64,000 nt of DNA from Insolitispirillum peregrinum (GTDB taxonomy: Bacteria > Pseudomonadota > Alphaproteobacteria > Rhodospirillales > Rhodospirillaceae), in the NCBI RefSeq assembly GCF_900156605.1, contig NZ_FTOA01000005.1:1-64000 (forward strand). The letters run 5' to 3'. Numbering within the stretch: the stretch's first letter is position 1; every line of letters starts with the position of its first letter. Below the pieces are notes generated by a model. It was not told the DNA's origin, did not search any database, and worked only from the letters and a program-made list of their open reading frames with translations. The position numbers and the translations under genes were made by a program. Below, in pieces: positions 28,040 through 37,309 of the stretch.

Positions 28040-30223
28040 TCAGAACTCGGCCCGCACGCTGAGGACGGCATTGAACGGCTCGCCAACGGCAGTGGACAGA
28101 TTGTTGCTGCCGATCGACGAGGTGTAATAGGTGGTGTCAAAGATGTTGTTGAGGTTCAGTTGCAGGGTCAGCGGTGTTTTCAGGTCGAGGGTATAGCTGG
28201 CGAACAGGTCGGTGACCGCATAGGCGGGCAAAAAGAACGAGTTGTTGGCTGCCCCGGCGCGCTGGCTGGCGGCACGAACGCCGCCCCCGACCTTGACGTC
28301 GGACGAGCCGGGCAGAGCGTCATCCAGATCATAACTGAGGTACAGGGAACCGGTGTGGCGCGCGACGTTGGGCAGGCGGTTGCCGGCATAGGCAACATCC
28401 TTCATCACCCGGGTATCGGTCAGGCCATAGCTGGCGATCAGGTTCAGGTGATCGGTCAGGGCGCCGCTCACATCGACCTCGATCCCGCGCGACCGGACCC
28501 GGCCAGCGGCTTTGGCGACCGTTTCACCGTTGACGGTTTCGGTATAGGCAACGTTCTTTTTGCTGGCGTTGTACAGGGCCACGGTACCGCTGAAACGCTG
28601 GCCGAGGTCTACCTTGCTGCCAATTTCGTAGGACAGGCCCTTTTCCGGCTGCAAATCGCCGATATAGCTGCCAACCGACACCTGTGGGCGGAAGGTGCGG
28701 GCAACGTTGGTGTACAGCGACACTTCGGGGGTCAACTTGTAGACGATGCCGCCGTTGGGGATGATGGCATTGCCAGCACTGTCGCTGTTGGTGACGAACG
28801 GACGGCCCTTGCCCGCCATGGCATCATAGTATTGATAGCGCAGCCCGCCGACGAGGATCCATTGCTCATCCAGATGCAGGGAATCCTGCGTATAGGCCGA
28901 TACCGTAGACAGTTTTTCAGTCTGGTCGCTATCGCTGTTGGAGACGGTGTTACAGGAGGCTAGCGCACCGGTCCTGAGGGCGGCTGCGCTGACCGACGAG
29001 GTCGCACAGCGCAGCATGTTGGTGCGCAGGGTGTCACTGTCATCATAGGACACGCCGAACAGCAGGTCATTGCGCAACCCGCCGATATCCGCCTTGCCGG
29101 TCAGATCGGTGCGGGCGGAATGGGTGATGGTGGTGGCGTCCTGCGTTGCGTCGGCGCGGCGGGTCAGGCGTCCGGTGACCGGGTTATAGGCGGTGACACG
29201 GGCCTGATTGTCGGAATACTCGTTGACGCTATAGCTGTAATTAAAGCCCAGATCCCACGCTGAACTCAGGGCTTGTTTGGCCTCAAGCTGCACCATGTCG
29301 CTGGTGCCTTTGGTGATGTTGTATGGCTCGTCCAGACGGGTTGAGCGGCCTGCAATCGCCTTGCCGGTATTGAGGTCAATGACCGTCCCGCGATCAAAGG
29401 GTACACTGTATTTTTCATGGAAATAGCTGAGGGTAACGTCGGTGCTGCTGCCGGTCCAGCGGATGGACGGCGCAATCTGCTGGCGATCGATTTCGCCATA
29501 GCTGCGCCAGTAGGTGCTGTTTTCGTATTCGCCATCCAGCCGCACGGCAAAGGCCGTGTCTGCAACGGGCGCTGTCACGCCAAAGCCGGTCGAGCCGCCG
29601 CCAAAGCTCGACAGTCTGGTGTACACTTCGCCCGAGGTCTCATGCTCGGGCTTTTTGGTCACCACATTGATCATCCCGCCGGGATCAAGAATGCCATACA
29701 GGGTCGAGGCCGGGCCTTTCAGCACCTCCACCCGCTCGGTCATGACATTAAAGCTGCGCGGCAGGGATGTTTTCTGGCCATTGATCAGGATTGATCCATC
29801 GCGGTTTTCGCCAAATCCCCGCCGAATGATGGCATCCTGCGTGCCGCCCAGCGTGTTGGTCTGGGTGATGCCGCTGACGTTGGCCAGCGCATCATCCAGG
29901 CTGGTGGCGGCCTGATCGCGCAGGACCGTTTGCGACACCACATTGACCGCCTGCGGAATGTCGAGCAGCGGGGTCGCGCTGCGGGTGGCGGTCGAGGTCG
30001 AGACCGCCCGATAGCCGTCGGTCGGGGCGGTGCTGGCGTCGTCGGCGGTCACGCTGACCGGTTGCAGGGTAACATCGGTCTTGGCGGCTTCATCGCTTTT
30101 GTCTTGCTGCTTGGCGGCGGGGTCCTGCTGCTGGGCGTTGGCAGGCGTCAGGCAACTGGCAGCCACCAGCAGGGCCGACAGGGACAGCGAGCGGAGCAAG
30201 GTCTGTAAAGGCGATGGAGCCAT
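28040..30223 (-). CDS. TonB-dependent siderophore receptor
   Basis: This outer-membrane receptor takes up an iron-siderophore complex using TonB energy. The 727-residue protein has a signal peptide (SLSLSALLVAASCLTPANA), a TonB-box-like TLQPVSVTA (about 52-60), and the plug domain (DIPQAVNVVSQTVL to GPASTLYGILDPGGMINVVT). A beta-barrel ends in RAEF with the usual terminal Phe. It groups with ferrichrome/hydroxamate-type receptors by layout, but the ligand cannot be fixed. It is divergent from an iron ABC transporter, and a Fur-like site lies before it. GAGGG precedes the ATG at 30223. Confidence 0.92.
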   Translation of the reverse strand: MAPSPLQTLLRSLSLSALLVAASCLTPANAQQQDPAAKQQDKSDEAAKTDVTLQPVSVTADDASTAPTDGYRAVSTSTATRSATPLLDIPQAVNVVSQTVLRDQAATSLDDALANVSGITQTNTLGGTQDAIIRRGFGENRDGSILINGQKTSLPRSFNVMTERVEVLKGPASTLYGILDPGGMINVVTKKPEHETSGEVYTRLSSFGGGSTGFGVTAPVADTAFAVRLDGEYENSTYWRSYGEIDRQQIAPSIRWTGSSTDVTLSYFHEKYSVPFDRGTVIDLNTGKAIAGRSTRLDEPYNITKGTSDMVQLEAKQALSSAWDLGFNYSYSVNEYSDNQARVTAYNPVTGRLTRRADATQDATTITHSARTDLTGKADIGGLRNDLLFGVSYDDSDTLRTNMLRCATSSVSAAALRTGALASCNTVSNSDSDQTEKLSTVSAYTQDSLHLDEQWILVGGLRYQYYDAMAGKGRPFVTNSDSAGNAIIPNGGIVYKLTPEVSLYTNVARTFRPQVSVGSYIGDLQPEKGLSYEIGSKVDLGQRFSGTVALYNASKKNVAYTETVNGETVAKAAGRVRSRGIEVDVSGALTDHLNLIASYGLTDTRVMKDVAYAGNRLPNVARHTGSLYLSYDLDDALPGSSDVKVGGGVRAASQRAGAANNSFFLPAYAVTDLFASYTLDLKTPLTLQLNLNNIFDTTYYTSSIGSNNLSTAVGEPFNAVLSVRAEF

Positions 30224-30295
30224 GATGAGATATCCCTCGATGATCGGATGAGCGACGGGGCCTGAGCGTTGTTGTTTTGGCGGCCCAATCGAGAG

Positions 30296-30310
30296 TGCTT
30301 ATCATTTGCA
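30296..30310. promoter_or_regulatory. Fur-like site before the TonB receptor
   Basis: TGCAAATGATAAGCA on the minus strand resembles the TGCAAATGATwATCA style of Fur boxes. It overlaps a possible -10 (GATAAG), 17 bases from TTGACT (30321-30326 on the minus strand). The match is partial, so iron repression is inferred mainly from the genes it would control. Confidence 0.4.
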
Positions 30311-30476
30311 AAAATGTAGTAGTCAAATGCCGCCCCCCTACACCGGGCCGCCCCGCTGGCCGCCATGCGCGCCATCGTTGGGGAAAAAGGCGGCGAAAAG
30401 CCTGCCGGGATGGGGATTTGCCGGGGACATGGAAAAAAATCTGCCGCTGGATGGTTGACTACTACAATTGCGAATG
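30303..30476. promoter_or_regulatory. Mirror-image arms in the receptor/ABC divergent promoter
   Basis: CATTTGCAAAAATGTAGTAGTCAA (30303-30326) is repeated in inverse as TTGACTACTACAATTGCGAATG (30455-30476). The core TGTAGTAGTCAA/TTGACTACTACA is perfect over 12 bases. Each arm points outward to one of the divergent iron genes and starts with TTGACT, a good -35. They look like duplicated promoter-operator units. Confidence 0.5.
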
Positions 30477-30559
30477 CGTCTCTTTAATAGCATTGGGCGG
30501 GTCGTGACGAGCAATTTCGTGGCACCGATCCGCCCCCTTTGACAAGAGCCGTATTTTTC

Positions 30560-31360
30560 ATGCCCCTCTCTGCCTCTCCCTTGTCCGCACAGGCCCTCCA
30601 GTTCAGCCATGGTGCGACGCCTGTTTTGCGGGATGTGTCCTTGCTGGTGCCGGATGGCCGCCTGACGGTCTTGCTGGGGCCGAATGGCTCAGGCAAATCG
30701 ACCTTGCTGTCGTTGCTGGCCCGGCTGGCAAAGCCGTCGCAGGGGGCTGTTCTGCTGCACGGACAGGACATTCACCAGCAGCCGACACGGGCGGTGGCGC
30801 GACAGATTGGCCTGTTGCCGCAAACGCCGCTGTCCCCGGACGGGATGACGGTGGCCGAGGTGGTGGCCCGTGGCCGCTATCCGCATCAGGGGCTGCTGAA
30901 ACGCTGGAGCGCGGCGGATGATGCCGCCGTTGCGCAGGCGCTGGCGGTGACCGGAACCAGCGCCTTTGCTGATCGCACGCTGGATCAACTGTCGGGCGGG
31001 CAACGGCAACGCTGCTTTATCGCTTTGGCACTGGCGCAGGAAACGCCGATCCTGCTGTTTGACGAGCCGACCAGCTATCTGGATTTGCGCTATCAGGTCG
31101 AGGTGATGGAGCTGATTGCCAGCCTGCCGCGCGACCATGGCCGGACGGTGATCACCGTTCTGCATGACCTGAACTTTGCCATGCAGTATGCGGACCGGCT
31201 GGTGTTCCTGAAACAGGGACGCATTCACTCAGTGCTGGAACAGGTCACGGCGTGCAGTGCGGCCCAGATCGAAGAGGTCTTTGAAACGCCGGTGGTCCGG
31301 GCCACACATCCCCAGTCGGGGCTGCCGGTCTTTCTGCCGGTCTCCGGGGGGAGCCGGTGA
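30560..31360 (+). CDS. Iron-siderophore ABC transporter ATPase
   Basis: This is the cytoplasmic ATP-hydrolysing subunit of an importer of the FecE/FhuC/BtuD class. The 266 residues hold the Walker A GPNGSGKST, Q-loop LLPQTPLSPDGMTV, signature LSGGQRQR, Walker B ILLFDEPTSYLDLRYQ and switch His in VLHDLNFA. ATG at 30560 is used. A TTG at 30539 lies in the same frame. It is first in a four-gene operon with two permeases and a binding protein. Confidence 0.92.
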   Translation: MPLSASPLSAQALQFSHGATPVLRDVSLLVPDGRLTVLLGPNGSGKSTLLSLLARLAKPSQGAVLLHGQDIHQQPTRAVARQIGLLPQTPLSPDGMTVAEVVARGRYPHQGLLKRWSAADDAAVAQALAVTGTSAFADRTLDQLSGGQRQRCFIALALAQETPILLFDEPTSYLDLRYQVEVMELIASLPRDHGRTVITVLHDLNFAMQYADRLVFLKQGRIHSVLEQVTACSAAQIEEVFETPVVRATHPQSGLPVFLPVSGGSR

Positions 31361-32361
31361 GGCCCCCCGTGCGTGGCCTGCTGGCCGTTGCAGCTCTGCT
31401 GCTGCTGTTGGGGGCGGCGGTGGCGTTCCATCAGGCGACCGGGCCACGCCCGATTGGCTGGTCCGGGCTATGGCAGGCGGTGTGGGCCTTTGATCCGATG
31501 AACTTTGACCATCAGACGGTGATGGCCCTGCGGTTACCCCGGTTGCTGGCGGCCTTTCTGGCCGGGGCGGCGCTGGGGATGGCGGGCGTTCTGCTGCAAA
31601 GCCTGCTGCGCAATCCATTGGGCGAGCCGCACATTCTGGGCCTGAATGCCGGAGCCAGTCTGGCGGTGGTGGTCTGTCTGGCCTTTCCGCTGGGGGTGTT
31701 CAGTGCGCCGCTGCTGCGGCCGGTGGTCGCGGCGACGGGGGGCGGACTGGCGTTTCTGCTGGTGCTGCTGCTGTCATCCGCCGGACGGCTGGGGCTGACC
31801 ATGACCAAGGTGACCTTCTGCGGCATTGCAGTGTCGGCGCTGGCCTCAACCCTGACCTCGGGGGTGCTGTTGCTGGATGAGGAAACACTGGCCACCGTCC
31901 GCCTGTGGTTGCTGGGGGATGCGGCGGCCGGAACCTGGACAACCGTGCGGGCGGCGGCCCCGCTGCTGCTGCTGGCCCTGCTGGCAGGGTGGGCGCTGGC
32001 AGCACGGCTGAATGTGCTGGCGCTGGGGGATGCGTTGGCGACCTCGCTGGGGGTTTCCCTGCTGAAAACCCGCCTGCTGGGACTGGTGGTGGTGGCGGTG
32101 CTGTGCGGTGGGGCGGTGTCGATGGTGGGGCCGGTGGGCTTTATTGGCCTGATGGTGCCTGCGATGGCCCGGCGGCTGTCGTCGCTGGATCATCGGGCGC
32201 TGTTGCCCCGCGCGGCGGTGCTGGGCGGGATCATGCTGATTGTGGCCGATGCGGTGGCCCGCTGGCTGCTGGCCCCGCGAGAACTGGCGACCGGGGTGAT
32301 GACCGCTCTGGTGGGGGCACCGGTGTTTGTGTTGATTGTGGCGCGGAGAATGAAGGAATGA
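31357..32361 (+). CDS. Iron-siderophore ABC transporter permease 1 (FecCD family)
   Basis: This is an inner-membrane channel subunit of the FecCD/BtuC family, 334 residues, with about nine or ten hydrophobic helices. Family marks are LRLPRLLAAFLAGAALGMAG, LLQSLLRNPLGEPHILGLN and GPVGFIGLMVPAMAR. It starts at GTG 31357, overlapping the ATPase stop (GTGA). Two separate permease genes imply a heterodimeric channel, unlike the fused FhuB. Confidence 0.92.
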   Translation: MRPPVRGLLAVAALLLLLGAAVAFHQATGPRPIGWSGLWQAVWAFDPMNFDHQTVMALRLPRLLAAFLAGAALGMAGVLLQSLLRNPLGEPHILGLNAGASLAVVVCLAFPLGVFSAPLLRPVVAATGGGLAFLLVLLLSSAGRLGLTMTKVTFCGIAVSALASTLTSGVLLLDEETLATVRLWLLGDAAAGTWTTVRAAAPLLLLALLAGWALAARLNVLALGDALATSLGVSLLKTRLLGLVVVAVLCGGAVSMVGPVGFIGLMVPAMARRLSSLDHRALLPRAAVLGGIMLIVADAVARWLLAPRELATGVMTALVGAPVFVLIVARRMKE

Positions 32362-33365
32362 GCGGCTATCGTGTCGTCCACTGTGGCCCGCTGATGCTCC
32401 GTTTGCACAAACGGCGTGCCATGCTGTGCCTGTTTCTCGCGCTGGTTCTGCTGATGGCCGCTGTGCTGGCGCTGGGGGCGGGCGGGACCACAGGCTGGTC
32501 TGCGCCATGGGCTGGTGGGCAGGGAAAAGTCTTGTGGGATTTGCGCCTGCCGCGCCTGTTGTTGGCGCTGGTGTGTGGGGCGATGCTGGGGTTGGCGGGG
32601 GCCACCCTGCAATCGTTGACCCGCAACGGCCTGGCTGATCCCGGCTTGCTGGGGGTGCGCGAAGGGGCCAGTCTGGCGATACTGGTGTTGCTGTTCTTCC
32701 TGCCCACCGCCGCGCCGGAACTGCGGCCGCTGGTGGGGCTGGTCGGCGGGGTTTCCGTGGTGGCGGTGACGGTGCTGCTGGCACGCGGCGGGATCGAACG
32801 GATGCGCTTTATCCTGATCGGGATTGGTGTTTCGTGGTTCTTGTCCGGGCTGATCGCCTTGATGCTGGTGGCGGCGGATGTAACCATGATGCAGACGGCG
32901 ATGGTCTGGCTGGCGGGAAGTTTGAGCGGGGCGGCGTGGAGCAGTGTTCGCATGGCTGCCCTGTGTCTGCTGATCGGCGGAGTCCTGCTGTTCGGCACCG
33001 CCCGTGCCGGGGATGTGGCCGATCTGGGCGACCATCTGGGGCGCAGTCTGGGGGTGTCGATGACCCGTCTGGCTGTTGTGCGTGTTGCGGCGGCTGTCCT
33101 GTTGACGGCAGGCTGTGTATCATTTTGCGGGCGGCTGGGATTTGTCGGACTGATTGCGCCGCATCTGGCGCGCCTGTCGGTCGGTGGCGGACAGGGGGCG
33201 CTGTTGTCGGCCAGTGCGCTGTGGGGAGCCGTGCTGGTAATGGTGGCCGATACCGTCGGGCGGGTGGCCTTCGCACCGATCCAGATTCCGGCCGGGATTG
33301 TGCTGGCGGTGATCGGGGTGCCGGTGCTGCTGGGGTTGCTGTGGTGTCGACGGGACCGGTTTTAG
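32358..33365 (+). CDS. Iron-siderophore ABC transporter permease 2 (FecCD family)
   Basis: This second channel subunit has 335 residues. It carries the same family marks, LRLPRLLLALVCGAMLGLAG, LQSLTRNGLADPGLLGV and GRLGFVGLIAPHLARL. I start it at ATG 32358, overlapping the first permease by ATGA. The long open frame upstream of that is a shadow of the first permease. It is paralogous to the first permease. Confidence 0.92.
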   Translation: MSGYRVVHCGPLMLRLHKRRAMLCLFLALVLLMAAVLALGAGGTTGWSAPWAGGQGKVLWDLRLPRLLLALVCGAMLGLAGATLQSLTRNGLADPGLLGVREGASLAILVLLFFLPTAAPELRPLVGLVGGVSVVAVTVLLARGGIERMRFILIGIGVSWFLSGLIALMLVAADVTMMQTAMVWLAGSLSGAAWSSVRMAALCLLIGGVLLFGTARAGDVADLGDHLGRSLGVSMTRLAVVRVAAAVLLTAGCVSFCGRLGFVGLIAPHLARLSVGGGQGALLSASALWGAVLVMVADTVGRVAFAPIQIPAGIVLAVIGVPVLLGLLWCRRDRF

Positions 33366-33382
33366 AGCAGGGGGGAACGAAA

Positions 33383-34345
33383 ATGTACAGATGGCAAGTA
33401 ATGCTGGCAATCGCTCTTGGAGTGTGGTGTGTGATGGCTGGGCCGGCCTGGGCGCGCTCTTTTACCGATGATCTGGGGCGCACGGTCGAGGTGCCGGACC
33501 GTCCGTTGCGGATTGTGTCGTTGTCGGATACCGATATCACCATTCCGTTGCTGGAACTGGGGGTGATGCCGGTGGCCAGCCATGGCCGGGTGGGAGTGAA
33601 TGGAGCCGGGGCACCCTATTTGCGCTCCGGGGCGTTGTTGACCGGGGTGGATTTTGACACGGCTCCGATCCGGTTCATTGGTGCCACCGAGGTGGACCTT
33701 GAAGCGGTTGCCAACGAGCGTCCTGATTTGATCATTGCCGAAAAGGGGCGGCTGGCGGCGCTGGAAACGCTACAGGATCTGGCGCCAACGGTGGTGCTGG
33801 ATGCCGCCGGGCTGGGGGCCAGCCATGTGTACAGCCGTCTGGCCGATCTGACCGGACAGCAAGTCCGCCTGCAAACGCTGGAAACCCGTTATCAGGCGGC
33901 TTTGCAGGCGCTGAAGGACACCGTTCACCCCGAACGGTACACCGTCAGCGTGATCCAGCCGTTGAACGGCAAGATCAGCGTTTATCATACCTATCGGGCG
34001 CTGGGGCGGGTTCTGCGCGATGCCGGGTTCCGCTTTCCGCCGCTGATTGACGCCATTCCGGTGGGCGGGCGGATGGAAATCGGGGCCGAGAGGCTGCCGG
34101 AGATTGATGCCGATGTGATCTTTGACCCCTACCGGGCCGACCGGGGCGAGGGGCCGCGGGCGGATATCGCCGACATGGAGGCATTGGTGCCGAATTTCTG
34201 CGCTTTCCTGCAGGCCTGCCGACAGGGGCGCTATGTGATGGTGTCGCGTGAGGAGGCGATTTCCAATTCCTATAGCGCCCTGTTCCTGATGGTCAGCATG
34301 GTGCAGGCCCAGATGGCCGAGCGCCCACGGGTAACGTTAAAATAG
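33383..34345 (+). CDS. Iron-siderophore periplasmic binding protein
   Basis: This is the substrate-capture subunit of the ABC importer. The 320 residues include a signal peptide (MLAIALGVWCVMAGPAWA) and the class III fold of FecB/FhuD relatives. DDLGRTVEVPDRPLRIVSL opens the mature protein and ERPDLIIAEKGR marks the first lobe. There is no lipobox Cys at the cleavage site, so it is probably soluble. The ATG at 33383 follows GGGGGGAA. It ends nine bases into the convergent csaA gene. Confidence 0.9.
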   Translation: MYRWQVMLAIALGVWCVMAGPAWARSFTDDLGRTVEVPDRPLRIVSLSDTDITIPLLELGVMPVASHGRVGVNGAGAPYLRSGALLTGVDFDTAPIRFIGATEVDLEAVANERPDLIIAEKGRLAALETLQDLAPTVVLDAAGLGASHVYSRLADLTGQQVRLQTLETRYQAALQALKDTVHPERYTVSVIQPLNGKISVYHTYRALGRVLRDAGFRFPPLIDAIPVGGRMEIGAERLPEIDADVIFDPYRADRGEGPRADIADMEALVPNFCAFLQACRQGRYVMVSREEAISNSYSALFLMVSMVQAQMAERPRVTLK

Positions 34346-34675
34346 CTTGCCGCCCAACGGAACGTCCTTGTCCGGTACGCACAACACCACGGCGCCGTTT
34401 TCGTCGGGGAAGCCGGTGACCAGACATTCGGACATCAGCGGGCCAATCTGCTTGGGCGGAAAGTTGATCACCGCCACCACCTGTTTTCCGACCAGTTCGT
34501 CGAGGGTGTAATGGCTGGTGATCTGGGCACTGGATTTGCGCTGTCCGATCTCTGGCCCGAAGTCCACCACCAGCTTGTAGGCGGGCTTGCGGGCCTCGGG
34601 GAACGGCTCGGCCTTGATGATGCGGCCAACGCGCAGTTCGACTTTGGCGAACTCATCCCAGGAAATGGTACTCAT
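34337..34675 (-). CDS. csaA: tRNA-binding/export chaperone-like protein CsaA
   Basis: This small OB-fold protein (112 residues) is related to the tRNA-binding domain of methionyl-tRNA synthetase. Bacillus CsaA acts as a secretion-related chaperone. Visible marks are KVELRVGRIIKAEPFPEARKP, YKLVVDFG, SSAQITSHY and VAVINFPPKQIGPLMSECLV. It stands alone, convergent with the binding-protein gene (nine-base overlap) and divergent from the RpiR regulator. Confidence 0.9.
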   Translation of the reverse strand: MSTISWDEFAKVELRVGRIIKAEPFPEARKPAYKLVVDFGPEIGQRKSSAQITSHYTLDELVGKQVVAVINFPPKQIGPLMSECLVTGFPDENGAVVLCVPDKDVPLGGKLF

Positions 34676-34807
34676 GGTTTCGGCGGCTCCTGTTGTTGAA
34701 GGAAAACATTGGCTGGTCCGGGGAGCAAGGCTATCACATGTTTCGGGTTTTCCATTGTCATCAGACGATGGAAGTCAGCTACACTGACATCCCTGTTGTG
34801 TCAGAGG

Positions 34808-35710
34808 ATGGTTCCCGCCGTGTCTCGCAAACCCCTGCTGCCCGGTCATCGTGCCCCTGTTGACCGCTTTGCCGACCGGCTGCGCAAGCGTCGCCACACC
34901 CTGTCGCCCAGTCTTCTGAAGGTCGCCGAGTATCTCGACGGCAACCGCCATGCGGTACTGGGCAAGTCGGCTCTGGATATCGGCATGGAGCTGGGGACAT
35001 CGGATGCAACGGTGATCCGGGCGGTGCAGGCGCTGGGCTTTGGCGGGCTGGTGGACCTGAAGGAAACCTTTCAGGACTATCTGGGGATCACCGCCTCGCC
35101 GTCGCACAAAATGGCGGCGACGACGGCGCACTATGTCACTGGCAGCGATGCGGCGATTGATTTCGTGGCCGCCGATCTGGCCAACGCGATGGCGGCGCTG
35201 GGCTCGGCAGAGAACCGGGCGGCGATGGCGCGGGGTATCGAAGTGCTGGCGAGTGCGCGGCGGATTGGCGTGTTCGGGATCGGGGCGTCGGGGATTATTG
35301 CCAGCTATGCCGCCCGGCTGTTTTCGCGCAGCGGCTATCCGTCCTATGCGCTGAACCTGACCGGGATCGCGTTGGCCGAACAACTGCTGCAAATGGCCGA
35401 AGGCGATGTGGTGCTGATGATGGCCCATGGCCGCAAGCACCGTGAAGCGGCGGCGGTGCTGGCCGAGGCGGAACGGCTGTCGGTGCCGCTGGTGATGATC
35501 CTGACCCAGGACGAGTCCCCGTTGGGTAGGCAGGCAGCGGCGGTGATCACCATGCCACGGTCAAAAAGCGAGCATGTCGCCCTGCATGCGCCAATGCTGT
35601 GCTGTATCGAGGCGATGATGCTGGGGCTGGCCAGCATTGACAGTGAAAAGACCGTCGAAACGCTGGAGAGGCTGGTCGAGTTGCGGGAAATTATCCGACC
35701 GCCAAAATAA
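34808..35710 (+). CDS. RpiR-family transcriptional regulator
   Basis: This 300-residue regulator has an N-terminal helix-turn-helix of the RpiR type (LSPSLLKVAEYLDGN, ELGTSDATVIRAVQALGFGG). Its C-terminal SIS sugar-phosphate-binding domain reads RRIGVFGIGASGIIASYAARLFSRSG and VVLMMAHGRKHREAAAVL. I use the ATG at 34808, after CAGAGG. No sugar operon is adjacent, so the effector and targets are unknown. A decayed repeat element follows its stop. Confidence 0.85.
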   Translation: MVPAVSRKPLLPGHRAPVDRFADRLRKRRHTLSPSLLKVAEYLDGNRHAVLGKSALDIGMELGTSDATVIRAVQALGFGGLVDLKETFQDYLGITASPSHKMAATTAHYVTGSDAAIDFVAADLANAMAALGSAENRAAMARGIEVLASARRIGVFGIGASGIIASYAARLFSRSGYPSYALNLTGIALAEQLLQMAEGDVVLMMAHGRKHREAAAVLAEAERLSVPLVMILTQDESPLGRQAAAVITMPRSKSEHVALHAPMLCCIEAMMLGLASIDSEKTVETLERLVELREIIRPPK

Positions 35711-35719
35711 GCGGGTCTC

Positions 35720-35914
35720 GACCAGCGTGCGTTAAACCTGACACCACAGTCTGTGTAGAAGAATGGGCTACCGCCCATATCCGTTTGGGTGCGATGCCCC
35801 CAAGCCCCCCTTTTTTCTTTCAATATTAAATCAATGGGGTCCGGGGCCGACTGGCCCCGGCAAGGTTTGGAGCAGCGCTCCATGATCCTGTTTTCTGTTG
35901 TGTACTGCGTCCCG
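35720..35914. repeat. TAGACCAG repeat element, copy downstream of rpiR
   Basis: The left arm GACCAGCGTGCGTTAA (35720-35735) plus GACACCACAGT matches the right arm of the 5016-5224 element read in inverse. The interior keeps GGGCTACCGCCCA, a GGTGCGATGCCCCC hairpin and TGGAGCAGCGCTCCA (35868-35882). The right arm has decayed to GTTGTGTACTGC. There is no gene inside. An AT-rich insert (CTTTCAATATTAAATC) interrupts it. Confidence 0.6.
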
Positions 35915-35930
35915 CTTTTCACCCAATGCG

Positions 35931-36134
35931 TTAGGGTTCGACATCGTCTTTCTGAACGGGGATGACCCGCAGCTTGCCGTCCAGGTCGCGTTCACTGCGG
36001 CTTTGTTCCTGCGTGCGTTGCTGCTTGTCGGCTTTTTTCTGACCAAAGCGGGCGCGGTTCTCGGCGGCCTGGGCGTCCTTGTCGCTGCGCTGCTTTTGCT
36101 TGCGTGCTTGCCGCAGATTGATGATGTCAGCCAT
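35931..36134 (-). CDS. DUF4169 family small protein
   Basis: This 67-residue, highly charged protein starts MADIINLRQARKQKQRSDKD, the conserved opening of the DUF4169 family found in alphaproteobacteria. It is rich in Arg, Lys and Gln with a probable long helix, and its role is unknown. The ATG at 36134 fits the family start; an earlier ATG adds six residues. It lies 14 bases downstream of the AbrB-family gene on the same strand. Confidence 0.8.
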   Translation of the reverse strand: MADIINLRQARKQKQRSDKDAQAAENRARFGQKKADKQQRTQEQSRSERDLDGKLRVIPVQKDDVEP

Positions 36135-36148
36135 CGGGGGGGGGCCTT

Positions 36149-37234
36149 TCAAGCATGGTGGGAGTGACGATTATACCACCAGCGGAACAGCGGCGGGGCA
36201 AGGGCAATCACCAGCGCAATGCGGACCATGTGATGGCTGGCGACAAAGGCCACGTCCATGCCCAGCGCCAGCGACACCAGCGACATTTCCGCCACTCCGC
36301 CGGGGACAAACGACAGCAGCAACAGGATAAAGGGCAGCCCGGTTGCCTGTCCAACGATCCAGGCCCCCAGCATCGCCAGCAGGATCATCAGCAGGCTGGA
36401 CACCATCGCCACCCCACTGAGGCGTAGCAGAGCCGAGGCGGCAATGCCGCGAAAGCGTGCGCCCAGCGCGCTGCCAACCACCACCTGAGCGATGGCGATC
36501 AGCACGGCGGGGGGATGCAGAGTGGTCCAGCCCAGCAGATGCACAATCGCCGACAACACCATCGGGCCAATCAATGGCGGGGCGGGCAGGCGCAGCAGGC
36601 CGCCGAGCGGTTTCCCCAGTGCCATGCAGGCCAGCAGGACGGCGGTTTCCGGCCAGTTGTTGGCAAAGGCCAGCCATTCGTTGCTGCTCTGGTGCTGGCT
36701 GGTATCGGGATAGGTGCCGCCCAGCAGGTGGAAACAGATCGGCACGCAAAAGACCACAAACAGGATGCGCAGGGAATGAACGAGGGCAATGGTGCGCTCG
36801 TCACCGCCCAGACCGCCGCCAATCATCACCATTTCGTTGATGCCCCCCGGCGCGGCGGCAAAATACGAGGTCACCACCGAATGCCCGGTGCGTCGGAACA
36901 GGGGTGACAGAAGCAGGGGCGTCAGGACGGTCAGGACCAGCAGCCCCAGCAGACTGGGCCACCAGTCGGTCAGGTGATCCAGAAAGCCGGGGCGAAAGGT
37001 GCTGCCCAGCATCACCCCCAGCACACTCAGCATGATCGTACGCAGCGGGGTCGGGATGTGGGGCTGTGCCTTGCAGACGGCCAGCAGGGTGACGGCGGCC
37101 ATAGACCCCAGCATCCAGGCCAGCGGCAGGCCGGTGGCGTGAAAGGCTGCCCCACCCAGACTTCCCCCCAGCAGGGTGATCAACAGCGGGCGCAGGGTGC
37201 GGGTCCACAGGGATGGCGAGGCGGCGGAGGTCAC
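36149..37234 (-). CDS. AbrB-family integral membrane protein, paralogue 1
   Basis: This predicted inner-membrane transporter of the AbrB duplication family (once called ammonia monooxygenase-like) has 361 residues. About ten helices are arranged as two related halves. Repeat marks are GLPLAWMLGSMAAVTLLAV / APPLIGPMVLSAIVHLLG and TSYFAAAPGGINEMVMIGG / LSFVPGGVAEMSLVSLALG. The start is GTG at 37234, with AAGGAG upstream. Substrates of the family are not established. A paralogue at 50548 sits in a tct operon. Confidence 0.8.
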   Translation of the reverse strand: MTSAASPSLWTRTLRPLLITLLGGSLGGAAFHATGLPLAWMLGSMAAVTLLAVCKAQPHIPTPLRTIMLSVLGVMLGSTFRPGFLDHLTDWWPSLLGLLVLTVLTPLLLSPLFRRTGHSVVTSYFAAAPGGINEMVMIGGGLGGDERTIALVHSLRILFVVFCVPICFHLLGGTYPDTSQHQSSNEWLAFANNWPETAVLLACMALGKPLGGLLRLPAPPLIGPMVLSAIVHLLGWTTLHPPAVLIAIAQVVVGSALGARFRGIAASALLRLSGVAMVSSLLMILLAMLGAWIVGQATGLPFILLLLSFVPGGVAEMSLVSLALGMDVAFVASHHMVRIALVIALAPPLFRWWYNRHSHHA

Positions 37235-37309
37235 GCGAGTCTCCTTAAAGACTGGACATGGAACGCGCAAGACTTTGGCGCACAGCAGCAATTTCTGGTG
37301 CGCAGCTGT

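Noticed and set aside
31905-32357. An N-terminal extension of the second iron permease
   Set aside because: The added residues are a Gly/Ala-rich out-of-frame reading of the first permease. The ATG at 32358 with ATGA overlap fits the operon pattern and the family length.
35741-35900. A possible small gene between rpiR and DUF4169
   Set aside because: The stretch is explained by the dispersed repeat element. The open frames there have no ribosome site and read through its hairpins.
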